The notes beneath the pieces are model-generated. The model was not told where the DNA came from. It saw nothing but the letters and a program-made list of their open reading frames with translations, and made no database searches. Of a DNA stretch of 64,000 nucleotides, positions 14,239 through 23,382 are shown one piece after another. Numbering within the stretch: the stretch's first letter is position 1; each line of letters starts with the position of its first letter. A program made the translations under genes and the position numbers. Origin of the DNA: Flagellimonas hadalis (GTDB lineage Bacteria; Bacteroidota; Bacteroidia; Flavobacteriales; Flavobacteriaceae); NCBI RefSeq assembly GCF_007785775.2, contig NZ_VNIK02000001.1, positions 124,001 through 188,000 on the forward strand, written 5' to 3'.

Positions 14239-16185
14239 TTATCGCTGAACGTTTTCCAAGGTTTCCCCTTTTTCCACGATGACAAAGTCGGAACGCCTGT
14301 TCACCAAGTGTTCCTGTTCGCTGCACTTCACTCCGTTGGAACATTTGTTCTTCAAGCGATACTCGCCATAACCGTTGGCACTCACGATCCGGTCCGGTTC
14401 CACTCCTTTGGAGATCAGATACCACATGGTGGATTTTGCCCTATCGTCCGACAACCTAAAATTATATTGGTCCGATCCCCTGGAATCGGTGTGCGACTCA
14501 ATCTTTATTTTGATACTGGGGAATTCCTTCATGGCAAAAAGGACTTTTTCCAGCTCGATTTCGGCCCTTGGGGTGATTTCCGATTTGTCATAATCAAAAT
14601 AAATGGGATCCACCTTGATTTTTTCCACATCGCCATCCTTCACCACCAAACTCTCGAAAGGGGTGAGGTAGACCATGTTCTCTTCTGACGGACTTTGGGG
14701 GTCTTCGCCCGTGTTGATCACTATCTCTTTTTTGGTGAACCGTGGTTTGGAGAACACCAGTTTACTTTCCTTGTTGCAGGGCAATGTCACACTGAAGGCC
14801 CCATTGTCGTCCGTCTTCATGCCGGTGACAAATCCAGTGGTGGTGTCATAGAGCTCCACATTGGCCAAGGGTAGGGGTTCGTTGGTCTTTTCATTCAGCA
14901 CATAGCCCGAATAGACCAAACAATTGACGGGTTTGGCTTTTTTGATGCGGTAGATGTCATCATCCCCAACACCGCCAAAACGATTGGAGGCATAGTACCC
15001 ATTTCCGGTTTCACCGCGTAGGATCATGGAAAAGTCATCCATATTGCCATTGATCGGTGGGCCAATGTTCTCGGGCAACGTATAGCTGTCCTTTGATTGG
15101 ATGGTGGTGGAAAAAATATCCAATCCCCCAAGACCATAATGACCATCGGATGAGAAGTAAAGGGTGTTCCCATCTACATAGGGGAACATCTCCCTACCTT
15201 TGGTATTCACATTGGGCCCCAAGTTTTTGGGAGGGGTGAGGGCATCCCCATCAACACCGAGTTCCACCATATAAAGGTCACTCTCCCCATATCCGCCCGG
15301 CATATTGGAGGTGAAATAGAGGTATTTTCCATCTGCACTCAGGGCCGGGTGTCCGCATGAGTAGTCCTTACTGTTGAAGGATAATGAGCTCACGTTCACC
15401 AATTCATTGTTGAGGATACTTCCCTTGAGGATTTGCATGTTGGACAGCCCGTCGCTATTGGCGTTCAGCTTGTCCTTTTTCAAATAGTTCCGGGTAAAAT
15501 AGATGGTCTGAGTCCCGGGTACGGCGGCCACGTTGGCATCGTGGTAGGAGGATGCCAGGTTGTCCAAAAACTTTTCGGGAACAAAACGGGACACATTGGG
15601 ATTGGTCACATAGAGGTCCAGATAGGGCTGGTTGTTCCATGGATACAGCTTTCCGCTGGATTTTACGGTGTCCCTGGCCGATGCAAAGACCAAAAGGTCC
15701 TCATAGAACGAAGGTGCAAAATCCGATTTTTTGCTGTTGAAGGCCAAATTCTGGACTTCAAAGCTGGGATCGTTCATTAAAAGGCTATCCAAGTATGCTT
15801 TTTGGGCCATCATCATGTCCAACTTTTTTTGGTCGGAATAAAAGTCTCGGAGCAGCTTGTCCGCCTCCTCGTTTTGCATATCGGCCTTTAGGCACTGCAC
15901 CAACTTGATGATGTTGCCCTCTCCCGTGTTTTTCCCTTCGGAGGCATAGAGCTTTGCATACCATTCCTTGGCCTTTTGGTATTCGCTCATGTTGAAATAG
16001 CTGTCCGCCAATCGTTGCACCACATGTAAGGGTGGGTTTGATTTTTCCGCAGCCAGATCTTTATAGAGGACTATGGCCTTGTCAAACTTAAAGTCATTGA
16101 ACAGTTCGTCCGCCCTTTCAAGCTTGTTCTGTGCCATTGTACCGATAAAGGAACAGAACGCTATAAGAAGTATCGTTTTTTTCAT
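14239..16185 (-). CDS. OmpA-family protein with TPR and PD40 repeats (T9SS/gliding-associated)
   Basis: 648 residues from ATG 16185 with signal peptide (KKTILLIAFCSFIGTMAQ). An N-terminal TPR-like helical part (about 20-140) is followed by PD40 beta-propeller strands (DYSCGHPALSADGKYLYFTS, GREMFPYVDGNTLYFSSDG, GLGGLDIF), a CarboxypepD_reg-like segment (CLVYSGYVLNEKTNEP) and a C-terminal OmpA peptidoglycan-binding domain (IYFDYDKSEITPRAEIELEKV, IKIESHTDSRGSDQYN, LSDDRAKST). It is the usual third member of adhesin-PorP/SprF-OmpA modules. It probably anchors surface assembly to the cell wall. Confidence 0.88.
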   Translation of the reverse strand: MKKTILLIAFCSFIGTMAQNKLERADELFNDFKFDKAIVLYKDLAAEKSNPPLHVVQRLADSYFNMSEYQKAKEWYAKLYASEGKNTGEGNIIKLVQCLKADMQNEEADKLLRDFYSDQKKLDMMMAQKAYLDSLLMNDPSFEVQNLAFNSKKSDFAPSFYEDLLVFASARDTVKSSGKLYPWNNQPYLDLYVTNPNVSRFVPEKFLDNLASSYHDANVAAVPGTQTIYFTRNYLKKDKLNANSDGLSNMQILKGSILNNELVNVSSLSFNSKDYSCGHPALSADGKYLYFTSNMPGGYGESDLYMVELGVDGDALTPPKNLGPNVNTKGREMFPYVDGNTLYFSSDGHYGLGGLDIFSTTIQSKDSYTLPENIGPPINGNMDDFSMILRGETGNGYYASNRFGGVGDDDIYRIKKAKPVNCLVYSGYVLNEKTNEPLPLANVELYDTTTGFVTGMKTDDNGAFSVTLPCNKESKLVFSKPRFTKKEIVINTGEDPQSPSEENMVYLTPFESLVVKDGDVEKIKVDPIYFDYDKSEITPRAEIELEKVLFAMKEFPSIKIKIESHTDSRGSDQYNFRLSDDRAKSTMWYLISKGVEPDRIVSANGYGEYRLKNKCSNGVKCSEQEHLVNRRSDFVIVEKGETLENVQR

Positions 16186-16220
16186 GGGTATTGAATTTTG
16201 TGACATTCAAAGGTTTTTCT

Positions 16221-17150
16221 TTAGAAAAATCTTGGGGAGAGTGCCCTTTTGTTTACATCAAAAACACTGTATTTCAAGATGATCTCATGGGAGCCATCGT
16301 TATAGTTGTCCAAGCCGGTCAAGGAATAGTCATAGGCATAGCCCACGAAGAACCTCTTGGCAAAGTGGAGCCCGGCCAGTATGCTCACGGCATCGTCATA
16401 TCTATAGGCCACACCAAGGCTTACCTTTTCCTGCAAAAGGAAGTTTGCTGAAACATCCAAAGTGAGCGGCGTCCCTGCAACATGCTTGGTGAGCATGGCC
16501 GGCTTGAACTTGACACTGCTGGAAAGGTCCATAACATAGCCTGCCATAAAGTAGTATTGGCTTTTTCTGTCCGTTACCGCTCTGTCATCATCACTATAGA
16601 TTTCCGAATTCAGAAAATTGTCCGTGGACAGTCCAAGGTACCAACGATCACTATAGAAATAAGCACCCACTCCGAACATGGGCCTGGTCTCATTGAGATT
16701 TTCACTGAAAACAGGGTCCAGATCGTCTGAATAGATCCCTTTTGACCAATCAATATTGAGTATGTCCAACCCGGCATTCAACCCAAGTGAGAGCTTGGTC
16801 TTTTGACCTGTTGGGAGCTCATAGGCAAAATGGCCGTTCACTTTCACATTGTTGGAGGCACCGATATTGTCGTTCACTGCGGTCAGCCCAAGCCCGATCC
16901 TTTTGCCAGTCCTGCCCTGTATGGTGAAGGACTGGGTCTCAGGTGCCCCATCCAGGCCCACCCATTGCGTACGGTAGAGGACATTGGCCTCAAAATTGGC
17001 GCTGGTCCCCGTATATCCAGAGTTTAGGACCGTTGTATTGTACATGTATTGTGTGTACTGTGGGGCTTGCTGTCCTTTGACCCCGGTCCATTGCAGCGCC
17101 AACGTGAGGCACAGTATAGCTCCTATTCTGTTTTTTATGATCTGTATCAT
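16221..17150 (-). CDS. PorP/SprF-family type IX secretion membrane protein
   Basis: 309 residues from ATG 17150 with a signal peptide (LCLTLALQWTGVKG). Diagnostic PorP/SprF segments are QQAPQYTQYMYNTTVLNSGYTG near the N-terminus, YRTQWVGLDGAPETQSF, and the beta-barrel strands LGVGAYFYSDRWYLGLSTDNFLN and VSLGVAYRYDDAVSILAGLHF. It lies 35 bp after the adhesin and 35 bp before the OmpA gene. Members are outer-membrane factors needed to export or hold a partner adhesin with a type B sorting domain, here the upstream gene. Confidence 0.9.
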   Translation of the reverse strand: MIQIIKNRIGAILCLTLALQWTGVKGQQAPQYTQYMYNTTVLNSGYTGTSANFEANVLYRTQWVGLDGAPETQSFTIQGRTGKRIGLGLTAVNDNIGASNNVKVNGHFAYELPTGQKTKLSLGLNAGLDILNIDWSKGIYSDDLDPVFSENLNETRPMFGVGAYFYSDRWYLGLSTDNFLNSEIYSDDDRAVTDRKSQYYFMAGYVMDLSSSVKFKPAMLTKHVAGTPLTLDVSANFLLQEKVSLGVAYRYDDAVSILAGLHFAKRFFVGYAYDYSLTGLDNYNDGSHEIILKYSVFDVNKRALSPRFF

Positions 17151-17185
17151 TGCTAAATGGTATTGTTTGATTTTGAAAAGTGCTT

Positions 17186-20100
17186 TTATCGGGCCAGTTG
17201 TAACCAACCTACGAGGTTCCTGTTCAGTTCAGGAATATTGATGACGTAGTAATAGGTGCCGGAGGGCAGGTGCTCCCCTTTGTTGAGGATACCGTTCACG
17301 TTGGCTATCCCGTCCCAGTTGTTCTGATAGTCCATGGCCTCAAAGACCTTGTTCCCATTTCTATTGAACACTTTTATGTTATTGGCGTAGTCTTCGATGC
17401 ACTCTATTTCGAAAAAGTCGTTGAAACCATCATTGTTCGGAGAGAACTCGTTGTAGACCCTCAAGCAGAATTCCTCTCCCAGAACGCACTCCACAACGGC
17501 AACATCCAATTGGAATGTTTCAACAGGGTTGCAGCTGGCCGGATCTTCATACCCCACGCTGATGGATGTGCCCTGAAGGCTATCCCAGGTAACGGTCACA
17601 AAATCGTCCGTGGCAGTTCCTCCAGCCACAATACTTCCTCCAGTAACAGTCCAAGAGTAACCCTGTTTCCCGGTCTCGGTGGTATAGGTGTATTCTTCCC
17701 CATTGCGGCAGGCCTCTTCGGTCTGACCTGTCAGTGTGATGGGTCCACCATCATCAACCACAACCGCAATCTGCAAACGGATGGAGCTTTCACATCCACT
17801 GGTTTCCCTTATGACTGCATAGTAATTGCTACCATCCACCAAAGGTAAGGAGGCATCCAGTTCCTGACCTCCGGATGGGCTGTCATAGAAAACGATGTTC
17901 GCTTCGTTCACCTGTATATCGGCAATTGTGGGATCTGCATCGGCACAGAAGGCTTGGTTGGCAGACATGGTGGTAGGGGTTTCTCCCTCCACGGCCACAG
18001 CTATCTGCAGTCTATTGGTGCTTTCACATCCATCGGAATCCCGGATGGCTCCGTAATAGTTGGTTCCGTTGGCCAAAGCTGTTGATGGTGCCAGTTCTTG
18101 GCCCCCAGTTGGACTGTCGTAAAAGATCACATTGGGTTCGCTCACTTGGAGATCTCCCACAGTGGGGTCATCACTTGCACAAAAGGTCTGTGTACTGGAT
18201 GTGGTAGTAGGTGTTGGAGGATTGATGATGTTCACGGTAATGCCCACTCTGGCCAACACCGATATGGGAACACCCAAAATCCCTGCAAAATAGACCTCTC
18301 CGTCCACTAGGGGGGTGTCAAGGTCGAGCTCCACAACACTGTCAAGACTGTCGAAAAGCGAAATGTTACTGTTCACTTCCAAATCGAGTAATGTGGGATT
18401 GTCCGAGGCACAGAATATCTGGAGCAGGTCGTCCACGATCAACACAGGAATGTCTATGTCGATGTCGCCAGTCAGTGAGCAAAGCCCCCCGTTGATGAAT
18501 ACCTCAATGGCTGTATCGGGATCGAGTGCCAGATCCGATCCATCAACGTCAATGTCAAAATCCAAATTGGCATCCAGCACCCCATTATAGGTTTGACCAT
18601 TGATGGTGAGCGTAATGGCATCTCCAACGCTTGCATCACCGGTAACACTACCTGTAACCGCATAAGTTGGTGTTCCCAAAAAGAAGTCGATCAAGTTTTC
18701 CAGTGTGATGATGGGAGTGGAAAGAATGCTCACACTGGCTCCTGAATCCACAACTTCAACATTGGCCACTTGAAGGTCACCAGGGGCATTTTCACAGCCC
18801 GCTGTGGCTTCGGTGACCCTTACATAATAAGAATATGGGCTGCCCGCTTGGTCCAATCCGTTGATGATGAGCGTTCCATCATCTGGGTCGATGTTGTATG
18901 TCACCGATCCCACTACCTGTCCATCCGTGATCTCATTGGTGGCGTTGGCGTCAAAATACCAACTATAAGTGCCATCCACATCACTGGAAGGGATCAATAC
19001 CACATCATTGGAGGAACAAATGGGATTCTCATCACCAATGATGGTGATGTCGCTGGCAGTTGGAATGTCAACTACGCTCACGAGTACGGGAACTCTAGGA
19101 GACTCTTCGGGGCAACCCACTTCTACCGCTGCTACATAATATGTCGTGTTCGTGTTCAAGACAGGGGTTGTATAGGCCACACCGGAGTTTACGGTGGCCA
19201 GGAGATTTCCTCCTGTTTCAGCATCGTACCATCGCAATTGGTTGCCCACGGAAGTTGTGGCCGTCAGGTCAACCGATGAGCCATCACAAATGCTTACGTC
19301 TTGTGAGTCTGGATCCAATTCAGGCATGGCCGGAGCACGGTATATTTCAAAGAGGTTCAGATTTTGGTCCAAAGAAATGTTGAGTAGGGACGACAGACGG
19401 AGTGTGACCCTATCGGCCGGTGCGCCGGGGTCCAATGGGATGGTCACTACTTCCCCGCCTTGCAGAAGACCTAATAGATCAACATTTAAAAGACTGGATA
19501 TGTTTTGTGTAAAGAAGGGAGACTGGGAACCATTTTGAACGATGGCTTCAATATTGTTCAGGACACCTGCCTGCACCAATTCAGGATCTACTCCAAATCG
19601 GATATAAAAATTTTCCCCAACTTCGGAAAGGGTGTCAAAGTAAACGGTCTGTTCAATGCTGGCGGCCACACCCAAGACACCTAGTCCCAATTGGGAAGAA
19701 GTCCCCAAGTCCCCATCTATGGCCAGATGGGGATTGGTTACCCCTGCCCCAAGATTCAATAGGTCCAAGGTAAGCCCGCTCCCATCAAATGAAGTATATG
19801 TGGGGGTTCCGCACAAAGCGGGATCGGCACCGTGGAAAGCCCCAAAAACACTCAACTCCCTGGTGTTGTTCAGGCCAATCAATGATCCTATGTTGTTGGT
19901 GAGCCTCACCCTGTTGTAGTCCGAGTTTGGAGACATGGCCAAAAAGTAATCGTTATCCACATTGGTCACGACCCTTAACATGTCTGTTGTAAAGGGATTG
20001 GCATCGCTTGAGGATTCTTCCATCACCGTTGCGGCATTGTTCTTGACAGTGACCGTGAATTCCTGGTTTCCGATAAGTACTGTGCCCAAGATGTCGGATA

Positions 20101-20428
20101 AAAGCCCTCCAAGATTACCTCCCAATAAAATGGGAAGCAAATCTTCTTCGGTTTCCAGTTTCACGTAGGAAGTGGTGTTCGATGTCAAAGTAGAAGGGAA
20201 TTCCACTTCCAAATGACCGGTGTAGGCACCGATTCCCAATGCGATGCCGGTACTTGCCCTTACTGTTGCAGATGTGGACAGATTACCATCAATCGCGTTG
20301 GCCGAATTGTCCACTTCATCTTCACTTATAATGTTTGTTGCAAAGGATTGTCCATTAACTGAAAAAGCCGATAAAACAAATAAAATAAGGAAAAATGATT
20401 TTTTTAAATAATGTAATAATTGATCCAT
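17186..20428 (-). CDS. T9SS-exported surface adhesin with Ig-like repeats and type B sorting domain
   Basis: 1080 residues from ATG 20428 (an alternative start is at 20440). After the signal peptide (FFLILFVLSAFSVNGQ) come two lectin-like segments, each starting with an S-x-I-D-G-x-L-S/G-T type motif, an Ig-like PKD/CHU_C region (SVDLTATTSVGNQLRWYDAETGG) and near-duplicate Ig-like units carrying FCA(S/D)xDPT and VFYDSPxGGQEL. The C-terminus (CLRVYNEFSPNNDGFNDFF to the end) is the gliding-motility-associated type B sorting domain. It is secreted by the T9SS and presented with the PorP/SprF partner encoded next. An AT-rich leader of about 200 bp precedes it. Confidence 0.9.
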   Translation of the reverse strand: MDQLLHYLKKSFFLILFVLSAFSVNGQSFATNIISEDEVDNSANAIDGNLSTSATVRASTGIALGIGAYTGHLEVEFPSTLTSNTTSYVKLETEEDLLPILLGGNLGGLLSDILGTVLIGNQEFTVTVKNNAATVMEESSSDANPFTTDMLRVVTNVDNDYFLAMSPNSDYNRVRLTNNIGSLIGLNNTRELSVFGAFHGADPALCGTPTYTSFDGSGLTLDLLNLGAGVTNPHLAIDGDLGTSSQLGLGVLGVAASIEQTVYFDTLSEVGENFYIRFGVDPELVQAGVLNNIEAIVQNGSQSPFFTQNISSLLNVDLLGLLQGGEVVTIPLDPGAPADRVTLRLSSLLNISLDQNLNLFEIYRAPAMPELDPDSQDVSICDGSSVDLTATTSVGNQLRWYDAETGGNLLATVNSGVAYTTPVLNTNTTYYVAAVEVGCPEESPRVPVLVSVVDIPTASDITIIGDENPICSSNDVVLIPSSDVDGTYSWYFDANATNEITDGQVVGSVTYNIDPDDGTLIINGLDQAGSPYSYYVRVTEATAGCENAPGDLQVANVEVVDSGASVSILSTPIITLENLIDFFLGTPTYAVTGSVTGDASVGDAITLTINGQTYNGVLDANLDFDIDVDGSDLALDPDTAIEVFINGGLCSLTGDIDIDIPVLIVDDLLQIFCASDNPTLLDLEVNSNISLFDSLDSVVELDLDTPLVDGEVYFAGILGVPISVLARVGITVNIINPPTPTTTSSTQTFCASDDPTVGDLQVSEPNVIFYDSPTGGQELAPSTALANGTNYYGAIRDSDGCESTNRLQIAVAVEGETPTTMSANQAFCADADPTIADIQVNEANIVFYDSPSGGQELDASLPLVDGSNYYAVIRETSGCESSIRLQIAVVVDDGGPITLTGQTEEACRNGEEYTYTTETGKQGYSWTVTGGSIVAGGTATDDFVTVTWDSLQGTSISVGYEDPASCNPVETFQLDVAVVECVLGEEFCLRVYNEFSPNNDGFNDFFEIECIEDYANNIKVFNRNGNKVFEAMDYQNNWDGIANVNGILNKGEHLPSGTYYYVINIPELNRNLVGWLQLAR
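17800..18230 (-). repeat. Duplicated Ig-like (CHU_C-type) units in the adhesin
   Basis: Two copies of a unit of about 70 residues read FCASDDPTVGDLQV...FYDSPTGGQELAPS...NYYGAIRDSDGCES and FCADADPTIADIQV...FYDSPSGGQELDAS...NYYAVIRETSGCES. A third, more diverged copy with FCASDNPTLLDLEV lies upstream. Such Ig-like arrays extend the functional head away from the surface. Confidence 0.7.
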
Positions 20429-20639
20429 AACAAAAGTCATAATTTTTTATATATAACTTAATTATTTATCAATTATTTTGTTTCGTAGTCTAATTCTGAA
20501 TAAAAAAGAAAGAAAATATGATTTATATCATATGTAATATCAAATTAAATTTGCATACAAATACTATTATATATAGTTAAAAATATGTATTTAAAGTAGG
20601 TATTGGATTATTAATTGGAATATCAAGGCGCAATCAATA

Positions 20640-21128
20640 CTATTTGTAGAAAAGCTGGGTGAAGTAGAGGGTGCCCGATCCATCCGCCTGTACACTCACG
20701 GCCGTATAGAGAAAATCCCCTTCCATTACTTTTCTGTGGGTGTCACTTTTGATCCATGCCTGGACTATGGCCTTGGCAGTCGTGTAGTTCTTTCCCACAT
20801 TTTCGGAAACATAGTCCGCATGGGCATCTTGGGCCAGATTGGAGGACCGTACATCAAAATTATCATGGCTTATTTTGCCTTCCGAGATCATCTCTTCCGT
20901 ATGCTGGGCCGCATAGTCATAGGCGATACCATCAAACTCCAAAACATTCAATCCTTTGGACAATCGATACTCGTTCACAAGTTCAATGATTTCCAGTTCA
21001 ATGTCCGTCGCCATATTTTCGGGAGAAAGTACGACCTCATCTTCCAATGACGGGGCACTGCAAGAGGCTATAAACAATACGAATGCAATGAGGGTAAAGA
21101 GGGGAAATTTCTGCTTTTTCAAAACCAC
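20640..21128 (-). CDS. CAP-domain (SCP/PR1) lipoprotein
   Basis: About 162 residues if started at the GTG at 21128, or two fewer from the TTG at 21122. Longer upstream starts would lie before the predicted -7 box at 21147-21154. The lipoprotein signal is FVLFIASCSA. The CAP fold is shown by LVNEYRLSKGL, YDYAAQHTEEMISEGKISHDNF, SENVGKNY and IVQAWIKSDTHRKVM. Bacterial CAP lipoproteins are envelope proteins of unknown activity. The gene is monocistronic. Confidence 0.8.
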   Translation of the reverse strand: MVLKKQKFPLFTLIAFVLFIASCSAPSLEDEVVLSPENMATDIELEIIELVNEYRLSKGLNVLEFDGIAYDYAAQHTEEMISEGKISHDNFDVRSSNLAQDAHADYVSENVGKNYTTAKAIVQAWIKSDTHRKVMEGDFLYTAVSVQADGSGTLYFTQLFYK

Positions 21129-21146
21129 TTTTTTTAAATTCGGGTG

Positions 21147-21154
21147 CAAAAGTA
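21147..21154 (-). promoter_or_regulatory. Predicted -7 element of the CAP lipoprotein gene
   Basis: The minus strand has TACTTTTG, a perfect TAnnTTTG. It helps decide the start: codons upstream of about 21140 would not be transcribed from it. The -33 match (TTTA) is weak. Confidence 0.4.
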
Positions 21155-21384
21155 TCCCGACAATTCCCCTAGTTAAAGACCACAGGGATTCTTTATGTGA
21201 AGTGGCCATTATCCTCGATGAAAGACCCGTATTTTGCCCAAATCCACTTTATGTGGGATCGATGTAAAACAGTTATCGGGAAAAGCCTTCACATCATCGT
21301 GGCCCTTTGTAAGAGAAAGATTATAGGGTGGGATTTTTTTGAATAACTCACAAGTTTTGACGTACTTCACCAAAAAACAAAAGC

Positions 21385-21906
21385 ATGACCATTTTTGTGG
21401 ATATGGACGAGGTGATTGCCGATGCATTTGGAGCACACCTTGACCTGTACAATGAGGAATTCAATGCCCAACTCAAAAGGGAGGATTGTTATGGTAGGGA
21501 AGCGTGGCAATGTGTACCCGAGGAGCACCAACAATCCATAAGGGACCATACTTGGCGGGACGGCTTTTTCAAAAACTTGCAAGTGATTCCAGATAGCCAA
21601 GAAGTTCTGTTTGAACTCAGCAAAAAGCATGACGTCTATATCGCATCTGCCGCCATGGAGTTTCCGCAGTCCCTTCGGGAAAAATCGGATTGGTTGGACG
21701 AGTTCTTTCCATTCATCCCTTGGCAATACCGAATCCTGTGCGGTAACAAGCACGTTTTGAAGGGGGATGTCCTGATCGATGACAGAAGTAAAAACCTAGG
21801 TCCGTTCGAAGGTAGGTCCATCATGTTCACCTCGCCACACAATACGAATGTCACCCTCTTTGAGCGTGCCAATACTTGGAAGGACATAGCCGACAAACTT
21901 TTGTAA
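21385..21906 (+). CDS. 5'(3')-deoxyribonucleotidase
   Basis: 173 residues of the HAD superfamily NT5C family. The nucleophile motif DMDEVIAD is at residues 6-13, the substrate/cap region is LDLYNEEFNAQLKREDCYG, YIASAAME carries motif II (Ser/Thr), and the late motif VLIDDRSKNL provides the Mg-binding Asp pair. It dephosphorylates deoxynucleoside monophosphates such as dUMP or dTMP in the cytoplasm. The length is typical of bacterial members. The next gene starts 22 bp downstream on the same strand. Confidence 0.88.
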   Translation: MTIFVDMDEVIADAFGAHLDLYNEEFNAQLKREDCYGREAWQCVPEEHQQSIRDHTWRDGFFKNLQVIPDSQEVLFELSKKHDVYIASAAMEFPQSLREKSDWLDEFFPFIPWQYRILCGNKHVLKGDVLIDDRSKNLGPFEGRSIMFTSPHNTNVTLFERANTWKDIADKLL

Positions 21907-21928
21907 CTTGTAGGCCAAAACGTTTCAG

Positions 21929-22642
21929 ATGTTATCCCGGATATTTTTTATGGCCACTCTTTTTTTGCTCCAAGCCTGTGCCGCACAATCCCAGTTGGTA
22001 CAGGATGAACTGGAGACCGTGACCAGGGAGAACCTTAAATACTACCTTTATTATCCTGAAGGATATTCCCCAAATGGAGACAAAGAGTTCGGGATTCTGC
22101 TCTTTCTGCATGGTGGTGGAGAATCCGGTGGGGAATTGGGATGGGTAAAAAGAAATGGTCCGCCCAGACTTTTGGCTCAGGGCAAACAATTTCCTTTTTT
22201 GATCTTGGCCCCGCAAAATCCCCACGAAAAAAAATGGTGGAATGCCCAGGCCGTGATGCAATTGCTGGACTCTGTCGTCGATAACAGTAATGTAGATAGC
22301 AAGCGCATCTATCTGACGGGGCTCAGTAGGGGAGGAAGTGGAGCTTGGGAACTGGCCACGCAATACCCTGATAAGTTTGCGGCCATGGCCGTGGTCTGTG
22401 GCATGGCGCCTTTGCCATATGCCCATTGGATTGATAAGGAAATGCCCATATGGGTCTTCCATGGGGACAAAGATGATGTCATTGCCGTGGATGAATCGGA
22501 CCAAATGGTGAATAAATTAAAGGAAATGGGATATGATGTGCGCTACACCAGATATAAAGGGGTGGGACATAATGCATGGGACAGGGCCTATACCACTGAT
22601 TCCCTATATACTTGGTTTGCGAAACAAAAACGTTTAGATTGA
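21929..22642 (+). CDS. Lipoprotein alpha/beta-hydrolase (PHB-depolymerase/esterase type)
   Basis: 237 residues. The lipoprotein signal is FLLQACAAQ. The fold shows an oxyanion strand LLFLHGGGESGGELG, a nucleophile elbow GLSRGGSGAW (Ser), the segment MPIWVFHGDKDDV (acid) and VGHNAWDRAY (His). It resembles secreted esterases that act on short-chain or feruloyl esters. The stop TGA overlaps the next ATG by one base, so translation is coupled to the dipeptidase. Confidence 0.85.
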   Translation: MLSRIFFMATLFLLQACAAQSQLVQDELETVTRENLKYYLYYPEGYSPNGDKEFGILLFLHGGGESGGELGWVKRNGPPRLLAQGKQFPFLILAPQNPHEKKWWNAQAVMQLLDSVVDNSNVDSKRIYLTGLSRGGSGAWELATQYPDKFAAMAVVCGMAPLPYAHWIDKEMPIWVFHGDKDDVIAVDESDQMVNKLKEMGYDVRYTRYKGVGHNAWDRAYTTDSLYTWFAKQKRLD

Positions 22643-23367
22643 TGACGAAATATATAATGCCCTTTTTGGGTCTTGTAGCCCTTTTGGCCTGTCGTGGGAA
22701 ACAGGAGGGAGAGAAAAGCATTGAAAAGGAAATTGTTGAAGTAAAAAAAGAGACCACCTTGCCGATCATGGACTCAATTCCCCAAGAACCAAAGCTGAAG
22801 ACTTTTCAGGGACTGGCCGATACCACTTTTGTCCGTTTGGCCGATTTCAGTGATGATTTTGCCTACGACCTTCGCTATGCCACGGAAAACAACTTTTTAA
22901 AGGCCAAGGTCTATGACTGTGCCGAATGTTACACCCGGGTCAAAACGGCCAAGGCACTCATTGCCGCCAACAAGGATTTTTTGAAAAGAGGGGTCAAGAT
23001 CAAATTCTTTGATTGTTACAGGCCCAATTCCGTGCAGTACAAGATGTGGGAAATTGTGCCCAATCCGCAATACGTGGCCAATCCGGATAAAGGGTCCATC
23101 CACAACAAGGGAGGCGCTGTGGACATCACTTTGGTGGATATGGATGGAAACGAACTGGATATGGGTACCGATTTTGACTATTTTGGCAAAAGGGCCTACC
23201 ACGACAATACAGATTTGCCCAAAGAGATCTTGGAAAACAGAAAACTGTTGAAAGAAACTATGGAATCACATGGGTTTTGGTCCATCCGGACCGAGTGGTG
23301 GCACTATAATCTGTCTGCGGCTTCCAATGACAAAGTGGCCAACTTCAAATGGAAATGCAATGACTGA
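22642..23367 (+). CDS. D-alanyl-D-alanine dipeptidase (VanX/M15D-like) lipoprotein
   Basis: 241 residues from ATG 22642 (shares its A with the preceding TGA). The lipoprotein signal is LVALLACRG. The M15 zinc peptidase pattern is visible: YDLRYATENNFL, FFDCYRPNSVQYKMW, SIHNKGGAVDITL (SxHxxGxAxD with His and Asp ligands) and EWWHYNL (Glu base and His ligand). It cleaves D-Ala-D-Ala in the periplasm, most likely in peptidoglycan recycling rather than vancomycin resistance, since no VanHA/RS genes are present. Cotranscribed with two hydrolases. Confidence 0.9.
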   Translation: MTKYIMPFLGLVALLACRGKQEGEKSIEKEIVEVKKETTLPIMDSIPQEPKLKTFQGLADTTFVRLADFSDDFAYDLRYATENNFLKAKVYDCAECYTRVKTAKALIAANKDFLKRGVKIKFFDCYRPNSVQYKMWEIVPNPQYVANPDKGSIHNKGGAVDITLVDMDGNELDMGTDFDYFGKRAYHDNTDLPKEILENRKLLKETMESHGFWSIRTEWWHYNLSAASNDKVANFKWKCND

Positions 23368-23382
23368 CCCTTATTTGGATAT

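Noticed and set aside
22642..23367. Vancomycin resistance determinant
   Set aside because: The protein is VanX-like, but there are no VanH, VanA or VanRS genes and it is a lipoprotein among hydrolases; peptidoglycan recycling is more likely.
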